Assembly: GCA_013146195.2 (NCBI GenBank)
Contig: CM028377.1
Coordinates: forward strand, 65,941,501 to 66,005,500
Length of the DNA stretch: 64,000 nucleotides
Direction: 5' to 3'
From: Codonopsis lanceolata
Lineage: Eukaryota; Streptophyta; Magnoliopsida; Asterales; Campanulaceae
Part shown: positions 37,601-49,600 of the stretch, piece by piece
Position numbering within the stretch: position 1 is the stretch's first letter
Layout: the number at the start of each line of letters is the position of its first letter
The notes under the pieces: model-generated
Seen by the model: only the letters and a program-made list of their open reading frames with translations
The model's database searches: none
Told to the model about the DNA's origin: nothing
Made by a program: the position numbers and the translations under genes

Positions 37601-40600
37601 GAATGCGTTGGGAAAAGTCACCCATCTGATCTACCCACTCCGGAGATAGAAGGAACCTGTCAATTCTCGAACGTTGCTGACTTTCCCCACCTCTAAACCA
37701 AGTGAAAGCATTCCCCTCTAAAGGCAAATCCACCAAATTCATCTCATTAATGAAATCATTAAAATTATCCATGGCTTGAGAGAAACCTTGAGTACCAAAG
37801 CATTCATAGGGAAATCGAATCGAGTTAAAGTCCCCACCCCACACACCACGGAACACACCATTTTTGATAGACTAACTTTAACTCGTTCCGTTTAACTTTA
37901 CGCTGACCTACAGAAAACGGACCATAAACCCTTGAGAAAATCCATAAGTTTCCGTCATCTGCATTTTTAAAAAGAACAGAAATAGAATGAGAGCCTAGAG
38001 TCATGCCTACTTTGGAGACTATCCTGCTGTCCCACACCAGCAGAATACCTCCCGCCGTCCCGTCTGCTTCGAGATGAGCCCAGTCGTAACAACGATTTCT
38101 CCACACACTTTCCACTACGCAGTTATCAATGCTGCCCATTTTTGTTTCCTCTAAACAAGCGATGATAGGTTTCCAACGTCTACGAGCTCCTTTCACTAAT
38201 TGTCTCTTCCTAAATTCATTTAATCCCCGCACATTCCAGCTGAGAATTTTTATATCCATGAGAAAACTTACAGAGTCCTTTGAATCCGGGCTCCCTTGCC
38301 CTCCTTTTTTTTTGATAAGTAAGGTATATATTAAAATTCAAAAGCGGCAAATAAGGAGCCGCAGCCTATTTACACAGGAGGGAAACTCCAATAATTACAG
38401 ATTACAAAAATTCACTACAAAGTCAGCAAAAGAATTGACCTCAGACCTAACACCATCACTACACCAAAAAAACAGCAGCTGAAGCAGCTCATTCTTCAGC
38501 AACGACAAAGACCTTTCCACGTTATCAAAAACTCTCCTATTCCTTTCTTTCCAAATCACCCAGCATACTCCCAAAGGAATAGTCTGCCAAATAAAATCTC
38601 TCCGTTTCCTCTTGTGCAAGGACCAACAGAGGAAGAGATCCTTAATGGATTCCGGCATGGCCCAAGACAAGTTTAAAATGTGAAAAATGTAGTCCCACAA
38701 GGCACCTGCTACCGGACAGTGAAGCAAAAGATGATCAGCACTCTCACCATTACATTTGCACATATATCACCAGCTCACTACCACTTTCCCGCGTCTCCTA
38801 AGATTATCCCTGTAAGAATGGCTTCGCTCACCGCTTCCCAAATAAAGAAAGCAACTCTAGCCGGAGCTTTAGACTTCCAAATAGCTTTCCAGGAAACAGA
38901 CCCCTTCCCCAAAATCTGAACCAAAGTAGTAATGACTTAACCGAGAACATTTTGTTTTTAGCCCTATCCCAGATGACCTTGTCAACACAACTCCTATCCA
39001 GGTGCTGAGAATAAAGCAACTCAGAGAGCTGGAGGAAACTCTGCACTTCCCAATCCTGAAGAAACCTTCTGAAAACTGGATTCCAACTAATTGAACCTCC
39101 TTCGAGCGAAATAATATCACTAATCAAAACTTCTTTGTCACTCACAATGCTAAAAAGACTAGGAAAGGCTCTCCATAGCTCCACGGGACCACACCACCTA
39201 TCCAACCAAAATCTGACCGAAGATCCATCTCCTACTTTAAAAGAGATATTTCTAGTGAAAGCGTCCCACCCTTTCCGGATTCCTTTCCAAACTCCCACCC
39301 CATGAGACAAGGAAACATCCTTAGGAAACCAAAGATGATTTCCTTCCCCATACTTGCTCACCACCAATCTCCTCCACAAAGCGTCCTTATCGATCAAGAA
39401 TCTCCACAACCATTTACCCAACAAAGCTCTATTGAAAGCTCGGATGTTTTTAACCCCTAAGCCACCGGATTTTATACTAGAACACACTTTGGACCACTTG
39501 ACTAGGTGATACTTCCGATCCACCATCGAACCTTCCCATAAGAAATCCCTTTCAAATTTTTCCGGTCTTCGGCTAACTGATGACGGGATGACGAACAAGG
39601 ACATAAAGTAAGTAGGCATCGAAGACAACGTGCTTTTATGAGAGTAAGGCGGCTGCCTTTGAAGACAAACACGGCTTCTTCCGGCCAGCGCCGTTGAAAT
39701 CTTTCTAACACCGGAACCCACATATTTGAGCTCTTGAAAGCAGCTCCTAAGGGAAGACCCAAGTAGGTAGAAGGAAGGGAAGTCACTTTACAACCAAAGA
39801 AGGCAGCCAATTCCCCGATATTTTCTACATTCCCCACAGGAATAATTTCAGACTTAGAAATGTTCACTTTTAGACCCGAGACAGCTGAAAAAGAGTAAGA
39901 CTATCCGTAAATAGCCTAGCGAGAGTCCTTCGCTTCACGTAACACAAGAGAATCATCGCGAATAGGAGATGCGACACTGAGACAGGAACTCTACCATTCC
40001 CGACTATAAAACCAATGATAAAACCTCCTGATATAGCTTTATCCATCATTAAGCTCAGAGCTTCCATCACTAAAATGAAGAGGAAAGGAGAAAGAGGGTC
40101 TCCTTGGCGAAGGCCCCTCGAGGTTCCAAAAACCAGGCTCTCCATCAATCATCACGAAAATCTCACCGTAGAAATACACCAAAAAATCCATCTTCTCCAT
40201 TTGTCACCAAACCCCATTCTGTTTAGTAGATAAATGAGAAATTCCCAATTAACATGATCATAAGCTTTTTCAATATCCAGCTTGCAAATCAGGCCCAGCT
40301 CCCCTTTCCTTAACCTGTCATCCACCGCTTCATTGGCAATAAAGGAAGCATCAATAATTTGGCGATTCCCCACGAAGGCATGTTGCGACTCCGAAATGAC
40401 TTTGCCCACGACCTTCCTCAATCTAATCGAGAGCACCTTTGCGATGATTTTATAAATACTTCCAATAAGACTAATGGGTCTATAATCTTTAATCTCAATC
40501 GCATTAGACTTTTTAGGAATCAAAGAGATGAATGAAGCATTAAGACTCTTTTCAAAGACCATGTTCGAATGAAAGAACTGAAAAACCTCCATGATGTCCT

Positions 40601-43600
40601 TCTTCAAAATCTCCCAGCTATGCTGAAAAAATGCCAAAGAGAAACCGTCAGGGCCAGGCGCTTTATCGCCATTCAAACTCCCGAGGGCTGGCCTAACTTC
40701 CTCTTCCGAGAAGGAAGATTCCAGCACTAAATTATCCTCCTGATTAAGAACATTAAAGAACATCCCATCTAACTGCGGTCTTTGAATTCCCTCATCAGCA
40801 TACAGCTTCTGATAAAAATCTACTATACCTGCCCTAATTGCAGATTTGTCCTCCAGCAAGTTACCATCCACTGAAATGCTATGAATGTGATTGACCCTTC
40901 TATTTGCCTTCGCCGTCCTATGAAAAAAATTGGTGTTCCTGTCACCTTCCTTTAGCCACTGAACCCGAGATTTCTATCTCCAACAAATTTCCTCTTTAAT
41001 CAACAAGGACTCTGCCTCCTTTCTCAACTCATTTCGTCGAAAAAATTCTTCCTCTGATAACTCTCCTGAGCTCTCTTTAGTATCCAACAGCTGAATACCT
41101 TCCAGCACTTCTTTAATTTTAACCTCAATCCTCCCAAATGTCTCCTTATTCCACAGAATGAGGTCAGTTTTCAACAGCTTCAGCTTCTTCGCCAGTTTAA
41201 AACTAGGATCTCCCACCACTGAGTAACCTGCCCACTTAATCCGAAGCCAATCCAGAAAACCCTGCTCTTTTAACCACATATTTTCGAAGTGAAACGGAGA
41301 TTTCCCTTTTGCGATACCACCACACTGAAGAAGTAAAGGGGCATGATCAGAAATAGTTCGAGGCAGACAAGACTGAACCAGACTACCGCAGCATTCTTCC
41401 CATTCCATGGACACTAAGAATCTATCGATTCTGGAACATTGAGAATTAGAGCTGTTTCTGAACCAAGTAAATCCGTCACCTGCTAAAGGAAGATCTATCA
41501 AGGCCATATCATCAATAAAATCACTGAATTCCAACATTGCCCGAGAGAATCTGCTACAACCCTTACGCTCATGCGGGAACCTGATTACATTGAAGTCACC
41601 CCCTATACACCACGGATGATTCCAATTCTGCTTAAATACCTTTAACTCTTCCCACAGCTCACTACGGGATACATCCAAGCAAGGACCATATACGCCCGAG
41701 AAACCGTAAATCCTATCATTATCCACCATTTTAAGCAAACAGGACACCGAGAAACGACCTTTTATAGCATCCAATTTAGAAAGAACCCTTTTATCCCACA
41801 TAACTAGAATTCCTCCCGCTGCCCCGGACGCTCCAAGATGTTCCCAGTCCGCCCATCTTCCTCCACCAACACTGTAAATGAACTCACTATCCACTATATC
41901 CATTTTAGTCTCTAGCAAGCAAATCACATGATGCTTCCATCTTCTCAAAGACGCCTTAACCACAGTTCTTTTCTCCAAATTATTTAATCCCCGCACATTC
42001 CAAGAAATGATTTTTAAATCCATGTAAAATCAAGTCAGATTTCTTTTTCGTCTACTCTCCCCCTCCTTAAATTCCAGGTGAGCTGAATTAAAATCACGGC
42101 ATAACTGCTTCAGTTCTCTAGTGCACCTTGCTCGAGATTTCCCTTTTCTTTTTGAGCTGGAATCTCTCTCTGATGCCCGCCAGCTCCTTTCAATCTCCAT
42201 TAATAATTCCTGAATTTTGTCATCAAAACCATGGTTTGACACCCCTATAAATGTGCCAAAATCCTTGAGCCTGCTCTGCACCCACAATGAAATGTCCTTT
42301 GACTCCCCATTACACAATAATGGCTCGAATCCACAACAGTCTCCTGGTTCTACCATCGCAATCGGAGTGCAGCAAATAGGGTCTGAAAGACCCTCGTTCA
42401 TAGAAGAGGTTATAGTCATTTGACCAGCTACCCCTGTGCGGCCTGAATGGACCTCTTCTTCCCCGTCACTACAGTCAACACACTCCTTATCATAACCCGA
42501 CTCACCTAGGTCCTCCACCTTTCCCGATGGCGAACAGCTCTGATCTGTAGAGTCTGCAACTTCTTGAGGCAAATCTTTCTTCTCACAAGCAACACCTGTA
42601 ACCCCTGTCTGAACAGGTTCTTCTTGCGCCGGACCATAGTAAAGGTAGTCCATTTTTAGGTGAACAAGAAATTAAGAAAAATAGCATATATATATATATA
42701 TATATATATATTAATTTTATTGTGACATAATCCAAAACATATAGTTTTTATATTTCATAAAAACAGTAAAAAGACATTTCAGACATAAGCAGCAGTGTTA
42801 CTAAACAAAAACTGATTAGCTGTAGGCCTGTAGCAGTGTATCAAATTATTGCATTTTTTTATAAAAAACACAAACAAACTGATTACAGCCTGTAGGCCTG
42901 TAGCAGTGCATCAAATTGCAGGAAATACAGAGTGAAAGAAGCATAGAAATAGTTTTTCATTTCATAAATACACACACACAAAAAACAACAAAGTAAACAG
43001 AAACATAGTTTAAAAAATGAAAGAAGCAGAGTAGAAGTCAATTTAACCAAAAAAAAGAAAGAAGAGGAAGTAAAAAGTTTCTTAAAGACTCAGTAAAGAG
43101 AGTCAAAAACATAGGAAAAAAAGTGAAGAAAAGATGCATGAAAAAGTCGAATTATCATGCAATTTAGCCACAAAAAAAGAAGAGAAAGTTACCTGGTTGT
43201 CTGATTGTTGAAGACGACAGACTGAAAGAGTCGAGGACTCGAGGGTGAAAGACCGAAGGTTGTTCTGCGAATCCCAAACAGGGTCGACAGTCATGAACGA
43301 ACTGTGCTCTGTCTCTGTTTAGCGACCGGAAGGTATTTGTATCTCTCCTCAAAGTTGAAGAGTCTAATTGGAAGTCTAAAAGTCCAAGTCGCACGTGGGG
43401 CTAAGATGGTAAGTGTGTTTCTTTTAAGTTAAAACCCTAAAAAACTTTAAAAAATACGTCATATTAAGTTTTTTTCTAGAATGTTCGCCTTTGTCCGCCT
43501 CTTCTCGCCTCTCGCCTCTTTAAAAGGCGAGAAAGGCGACCCTCGCTTCTGTGTAATCGCCTCGCCTGACCTACAAGGCGTAACGCCTTCTTCTTATGCG

Positions 43601-46600
43601 CGGACAAGATTCCAAATCTGCATAAACGTGATCCTCATTCTGAAACAAAGTCTGTCCACTGCTTTTTTTCCCACTAACTTTCCTCCCTTGCCCTCCTTAC
43701 CTGCTACCCCATCAAAGTTGATGGTGCAACACAGATTTTTCTGTTCCCTTTCTGGGAATGATCTGCCCTGTCCCTTTCCAATAGAAGGCCCTTTTCAATA
43801 TCCATAATCAGCTCCTCAATCTTTTCTTCATACCCTTTACCCGCAGCTCCCAAGATTCTTCCGAAGCTTTTAACTCTATTCCTCACCCACACAGAGATGT
43901 TCCTGTTATTCTGATCATCTATAGCCCTGTCATCCCCTCCATAATCCTCTGGTGGAACCATGCGAAGAGGCGTACAAATCACCACCTCTTCTGGAACTGG
44001 ACTAGGAACCATACTTATAATTTTCATAACAGTTTATCTTTACCCTCCACTTGTATTGTAAGCATAATGGTTGGGCTTAAGTATTTTTGTAATTATGACC
44101 AACTACAATACTACTTATATATCTCTTAATAATTAGACTTTTCATACGTGGACTCTTTGGGTGGAATGGAGGAAGTAATTTTTTATAGTAAAAAGCCAAT
44201 TTCTGAAAATTCAAAGGTACTAAAGTGTCATTTTTCCAGAATTGGGTTAAGTGAACCCCATATGGCTAGGGTGGTTTCACCGCTGTTTGTGTCGAGGGAG
44301 CCATGTTCTTTTCATCTCAAAACTCACATTGGTATATGAGAGCTACAAGTAACCAGATAGGTGTCATTCAGCCTCATAACACGGAACTCAACAATTCAAT
44401 AAGTAGTCACCTATAAGCCACTTTAATTCGTTTTGACCACAAGGGATGGGAGAGATGGCAAGGGCACTCAAGCAATGACCTAGAGGTCCCTGGTACCAAT
44501 CCTCATACCAACAAGGAGCCACACTTACCTATCAAAAACAAAAGACTCTAATAAGAGGAAACACCAAATGTCCTAATCCAAACCCACTCCCCACCCCCAG
44601 GGCGAGGAAAGAAAGAAAAAAAGAGATGAAAACACCAGAATGAAAGAGGAACTTCATTGTGATTCCCTGAAATGGTTACATACTGAATAGAAGAAATAAA
44701 AGCAAGTAATTACCAGATAATTTCATTTCACTTATTAACCGAACTTATGAAGATAACTGTAGGCTCCCCACAATTAAAATGTCAAAAGTGGAGATGCTGC
44801 CTAATGTCGTGAATAAGAAATAAACTACAGAAGTTCTTAAAGCCTGACATACACTATTCTGTTACATCTGTATAATAACGTGAACAGTTCACTAAATATG
44901 GCCCACCCTCTTAATAGTAGTATGCAAAATCTTTAGGTAGCCTTACATTGAAAAGTCATTGCTATGTCCAGCGCAGAGAAACGCCAAGATAAATGCATAA
45001 CAATTTATGAAATGGAGAGAACAATAGCGATTAATTGAATAACATGGAAACGAAATTCATGGTTTGATGTTTATTCTTCCATACCAACACGATTACACGA
45101 TTACCAACTTACCCCAGTTTCCTGAAATGTCCTTTTAGGAAGATGCTCACCAGATGTTTCACCATTGAGAAGAGGTGGTTCCTACGAGAAAACAATATTA
45201 ACTCCAAGTTTTAATGCAGAAGAGAAGAGAAGGAAAGGAGCATAAAGCTTTATATATATATATAAAACTAATCATGGTATTGAGCAGCTCAACTGCACCC
45301 TTCAAACCTAGAATCAAGGATATAGTTTTGAGGATAGGGATAATGGTGGCAAGCCGAGCGTAGATTTTGTTACCACTCGAACCTGGAATCCTATAATTTA
45401 GTAAATGGAAGGTGTGGAGGTGGATAAAGGAATAATGGTGGAGAGTCTTCCCAAGGTTCTATTAAAGCAAAGGGTCTACTGATAGCTAATGCAATTGATT
45501 TCTCATCAAAAGAGTAAAATTGAATGTTGAAGATCAAATGAAAGAAAAGAGGAGACTAAATATAGTAATGTAATTTCAAAAGAGGTTTTTGAAAATAAAA
45601 CAAGAAGAGGACATGTAAATGAACCACTTTGTCCACCAAACAAAAAACTCATATTCTGTCTATATTAACTAATGAAATTGATTTCTCATCAAAAGAGCAA
45701 AATTGAATGTTGAAGATCAAATGAAAGAAAGAGGAGACTAAATATATTAATGTAATTTCAAAAGAGGTTTTTGCAAATAAAACAAGAAGAGGGCATGTAA
45801 ATGAACCACTTTGTCCACCAAACAAAAAACTCATATTTTGTCTAATGTATATTGACTACCCATACATACAATAAAACCTTGTATTTATGTCTTCACAATA
45901 AAAATTCAATCAAAAGCACAATAGATTTTAAAAATAAAAAAATTACTTTGTTAATTATGAATGTGAAGACCATGTGTGGTACTCAATTATGTCAATGGAC
46001 TCCATGATATCCTCTATTTTAATCCATATCCTAAACTGCTACTCTAAGTACATAGAATCATACTCATAACATACAAATAGGCACTATAAAATGCAAGGAA
46101 ACACATTTTAAAATTCAATACAATAACTTTTATAAATGGCCCAAGTACAAATAGATAAACAAAGTTATCCTTATTTTCAAATTTTCTAGCTTTTCTTTTC
46201 TTTTTTTGATAGGTAAGTGTGACCCCTTGTTTGTATGGGGATTGGAACCAAGGACCTCAAGGTCTTTGCATGAGTGCCCTTGCCATCTCTCCCACTCCTT
46301 GGGGTCAAGCTTTTTTTCTTTTTTACATTATTTTAAGAAAACATCGTAAGATATTATCTGAATACTAAATCTAGGTCCTCAGCATTCATCCTCCAACAAT
46401 GAGTAAAATGCATCTCATGATACCACTTTTTCGTTGTTGATATTTTCTTAAACTTTGAAAGTGCTCATAGAAGCACTTAACCGAATGAATTGCTAAAGGT
46501 GTGGATATCTTGAGGAACACCCAATCAAACCCAACACTCCTGGGAAATAAAATGGCTTTATAGACAATCTGTAAATATAGAAGAACATAAAGCAATTACA

Positions 46601-49600
46601 AACCAAGAAGATGAGAAACAGCAATAGACTAACCATTGCCATAAATGAAATCTACAAAAAGCCAACGGTTGAGGAGGCATAACAAATTGCATGTGATGGC
46701 AAGGAGTGAAAAAATGTGGACTGTATGAACAGGGCATTTGTGTTTCATATGATTGAGACGATTGAATAATTTATAGATATGATAGGAATATAGGATTTGT
46801 TGAGAGTTTGGGGTCATGGAACATGAGTTTTCTGGGTCCAACTACATTTGCATATATATTAGATAGCTAGATGATAACTTGAATTAAGGGCTATGATCAG
46901 TCAAAACTCAAATCGTCCTTTGATTAGGTTTCTTGAGATTCTTAAAATGAGTTACGATCTCTTATAAGTTTATCTAATCTCATCAAATATAGTAAATTCT
47001 TGTATAGTGGTTTACTCTTAAAAGTTTTTTCGTTTTGGTTTTTACTTTTATTACTTATTCAAGCCAAAAAAAAATATTAGATGAGGATAGTAGAACTCAT
47101 CTAGGCCACTTCAAAAAATATTATAGAGAGTATTGAGCTCATCTTGGATTGGTCACATTGCTACATGCTAAATACTCCCTCCGTCCCAAAAAAAAGTCCC
47201 TCTTTCCTCTTTGGTTTGTCCCAAAAAAATTGTCTCATTCCTATAATCAGTAATCATTTTAGTGCAATTTAGAGAAGATACAAGTAAAGCTACAATCTTA
47301 AAAAATTTGACTTGTCAAATGGAACTATTTTTTTGGGATGGATGGAGTATGATATATATGCCTACAAAGAAGTTCAGGGGCAGAAAGGGGAAAGTCTAAA
47401 GTGTCTGATGACTAGTAAACTGTAAACTGTATTAGAAACAAAAGATGGGAAATGAACATGTACAAACATGTAAATTTAACAGAGCAAAAGACTAGCAATT
47501 TCAATCATTTAAAATGAGTGGATGAAAAGGTTTTTTTAGACTAACTACAAAAGGCAAAGCTGATATCCTGAGATGGACAAATTAGTGGGTAATCAAAGTA
47601 ATGAATGACACAATGCAGCCTTAAGAGAGACCTGCTAAGAAAAGACTAAGACATCAAATGTGCTTCTATATAGGTTTATACCTCAAAGACAACTACGAAA
47701 CCAAATTACTTAGTGATGAGGTTTGTGCCAAAAGCCAAATATAGAGAGAAGAGAAGGATTGATTTCAACCAAGTAGAATATCTTAGTATCAATTTCCCCA
47801 AAAACAAAGGAAATGACCAAAGATGGACATGTTATCAATGTGTAACCTTTTTATGATTAATATGGTGGAAATTTCGGAGAGTGTCATTAATAATAGACAT
47901 AAAACGGAGGTGCCTTAATATGGATTTATGCCAGAAGGGCCAGCTACGGAAACCATTTATTTATTCAGGAAATTTATCAAACGAGATACAGCCCAAAGAA
48001 CAAACATCACATATGATTTTATTTAATGGAAAAGGATATATGAAAGAGGAAAAGTGATAAGGTAGATTGTAAGGAAGAAAAGAGTCACATTGTGATGTAC
48101 TCACATGATCAATTTGATAAGAGTTATGACTAAATTCAAAACTGAAGTAGGATTGTTGTAAGACTACATCAAGAATATACTTAAAGCCCGTATATTTTTC
48201 CCTTCATGACAGATTGATTGATTACACAAACACAAGATTTATTTTTTTGCGTTAAGTACACAAGATATTTTTGTACACAAACACAAGATATTACCACAAT
48301 AAATCTTATTTATTATAACCGAGGAAGTCTCCCTTTAGTTCGAGAATATGTAGCTCTTAGAGCCTGGTTTTTTGGAGTGGATTCGTTCTAGATGGTGTTC
48401 GTATGAGATAAGTGGAAGTTCGGATTTCATCCTTGCTAGGAAATTGAAACTTCTTAAGATGGACTTGAAAGTTTGGAACAAAGAGGTGTTTGGGAGGATA
48501 GACATCAAAATTTAAGAAAGCAATGGAAGAGGTCAGGTTGTTGGATGAAAAGGCAGGTTAAGAAAGCGACTGTGACTTCACGCCACTTTCCGGCCCTCTT
48601 CATCCAGAAACCCCTCTGAAAATCCGATGCCCTAACCATCCAGTCACACACCCATAGCAATTCAAGTAAAGAGAGCACCACCTCATGAGGTTTACCTTTC
48701 AATCTTTCCAGCAATTGGAACGAAGCTCTGCCCCTATCTACTCTCCTATTAACGTCAAAAGATTTTCTGTTTTCATATATCACGCATACATTGGATGTTG
48801 TGGGGGGGGGAGGAATTTAAGATGATTATCATATAAAAAATGCTTCAATACATAAAATTACCAAACAAGACAGCCTTACCGATTGTCAGAGAGGTGCGAA
48901 ATTAATTTTTCCATTTCAACTTCCAAATTGGTAAGTGATTCAACATTTATTATAATTGGAACTTGCCAGTGATTTTTCAGATTCAGTAACAACCAAAAAC
49001 CTAGCAATTCCTTCAAGCTATTTACTGCCACAAATTTCTATTCCCATGAATCTCAATACCAGCTCAGGGCATGCCAAACCAGTTGGACAATGGGCGTAAA
49101 ATAAAAGGTGTACTTCTACGGATTTAAATGCACATTAAACAGGAGAGATCCTTTTCATTTCCTTCATATTCCTTTTTGCAGTTTGTAAAGGGGAGTGGTA
49201 TGTTGTACGAACAGTCTCATCTACATGAGTAATCCACATTGCAGGTGACCAAACATAAATTACCCAAGGAAGTTAGGGTCCAAGTAATCATATTACACAC
49301 ATAACATTAGATTGATGAATCAATTACCTGAAAAGGGCAAGGCAGAAGAGGACCAAAGAGCTCCTCTGTTAGATCTGCAGCTCTGACAGAATAAAGAGCA
49401 TTCCTCAGACCACAAGAGCGCAAATAATCTTCTGTTTCCTTAGACATTGTATACCCTTTATAGACACTGACAGGAGGATCACATATCTATCAAGAAATAG
49501 AAAGGAAAATCATGAGCAAAGTTCACAAAAGTTAAACAACTGCATGATGAAAAGCAGCACGATTGCTTCTTGACAGATTGATAGAAGAAAAGAAGAAGCA

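Larger units (their letters stand above)
27873..39213. repeat. Large duplicated block, copy 2
   Basis: Copy 2 begins with ATAGGGTAC immediately after the terminal CA of the Athila-like LTR. It continues without interruption into the upstream part of the RNase H1 gene, so it is the copy that is linked to a complete gene. The match ends at about 39213 because copy 1 ends in the gap, not because similarity stops. Confidence 0.93.
38307..43682 (-). mobile_element. L1-type LINE 'C', nearly full length, inserted into LINE B
   Basis: The element is about 5.4 kb, flanked by a perfect 16-bp direct repeat CTCCCTTGCCCTCCTT (38291-38306 and 43683-43698). The 3' end carries the TTACTTATCAAAAAAA tail. ORF1-like (42653-42030) and ORF2 (from 42023) are in order. 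The 5' kilobase (42654-43682) is non-coding and would be the 5'UTR/promoter. It contains an AT microsatellite (about 42687-42711), a duplicated ~36-bp motif (TGTAGGCCTGTAGCAGTG, near 42822 and 42891) and a GGCGA-rich dyad (43486-43580). Confidence 0.88.

Noticed and set aside
43164..43394. 76-codon open frame with a donor-like site, as if a host 5' exon inside LINE C
   Set aside because: It lies within the target duplications of LINE C, so the simpler reading is LINE 5'UTR. The GGCGA dyad at 43486-43580 was likewise not given a function.
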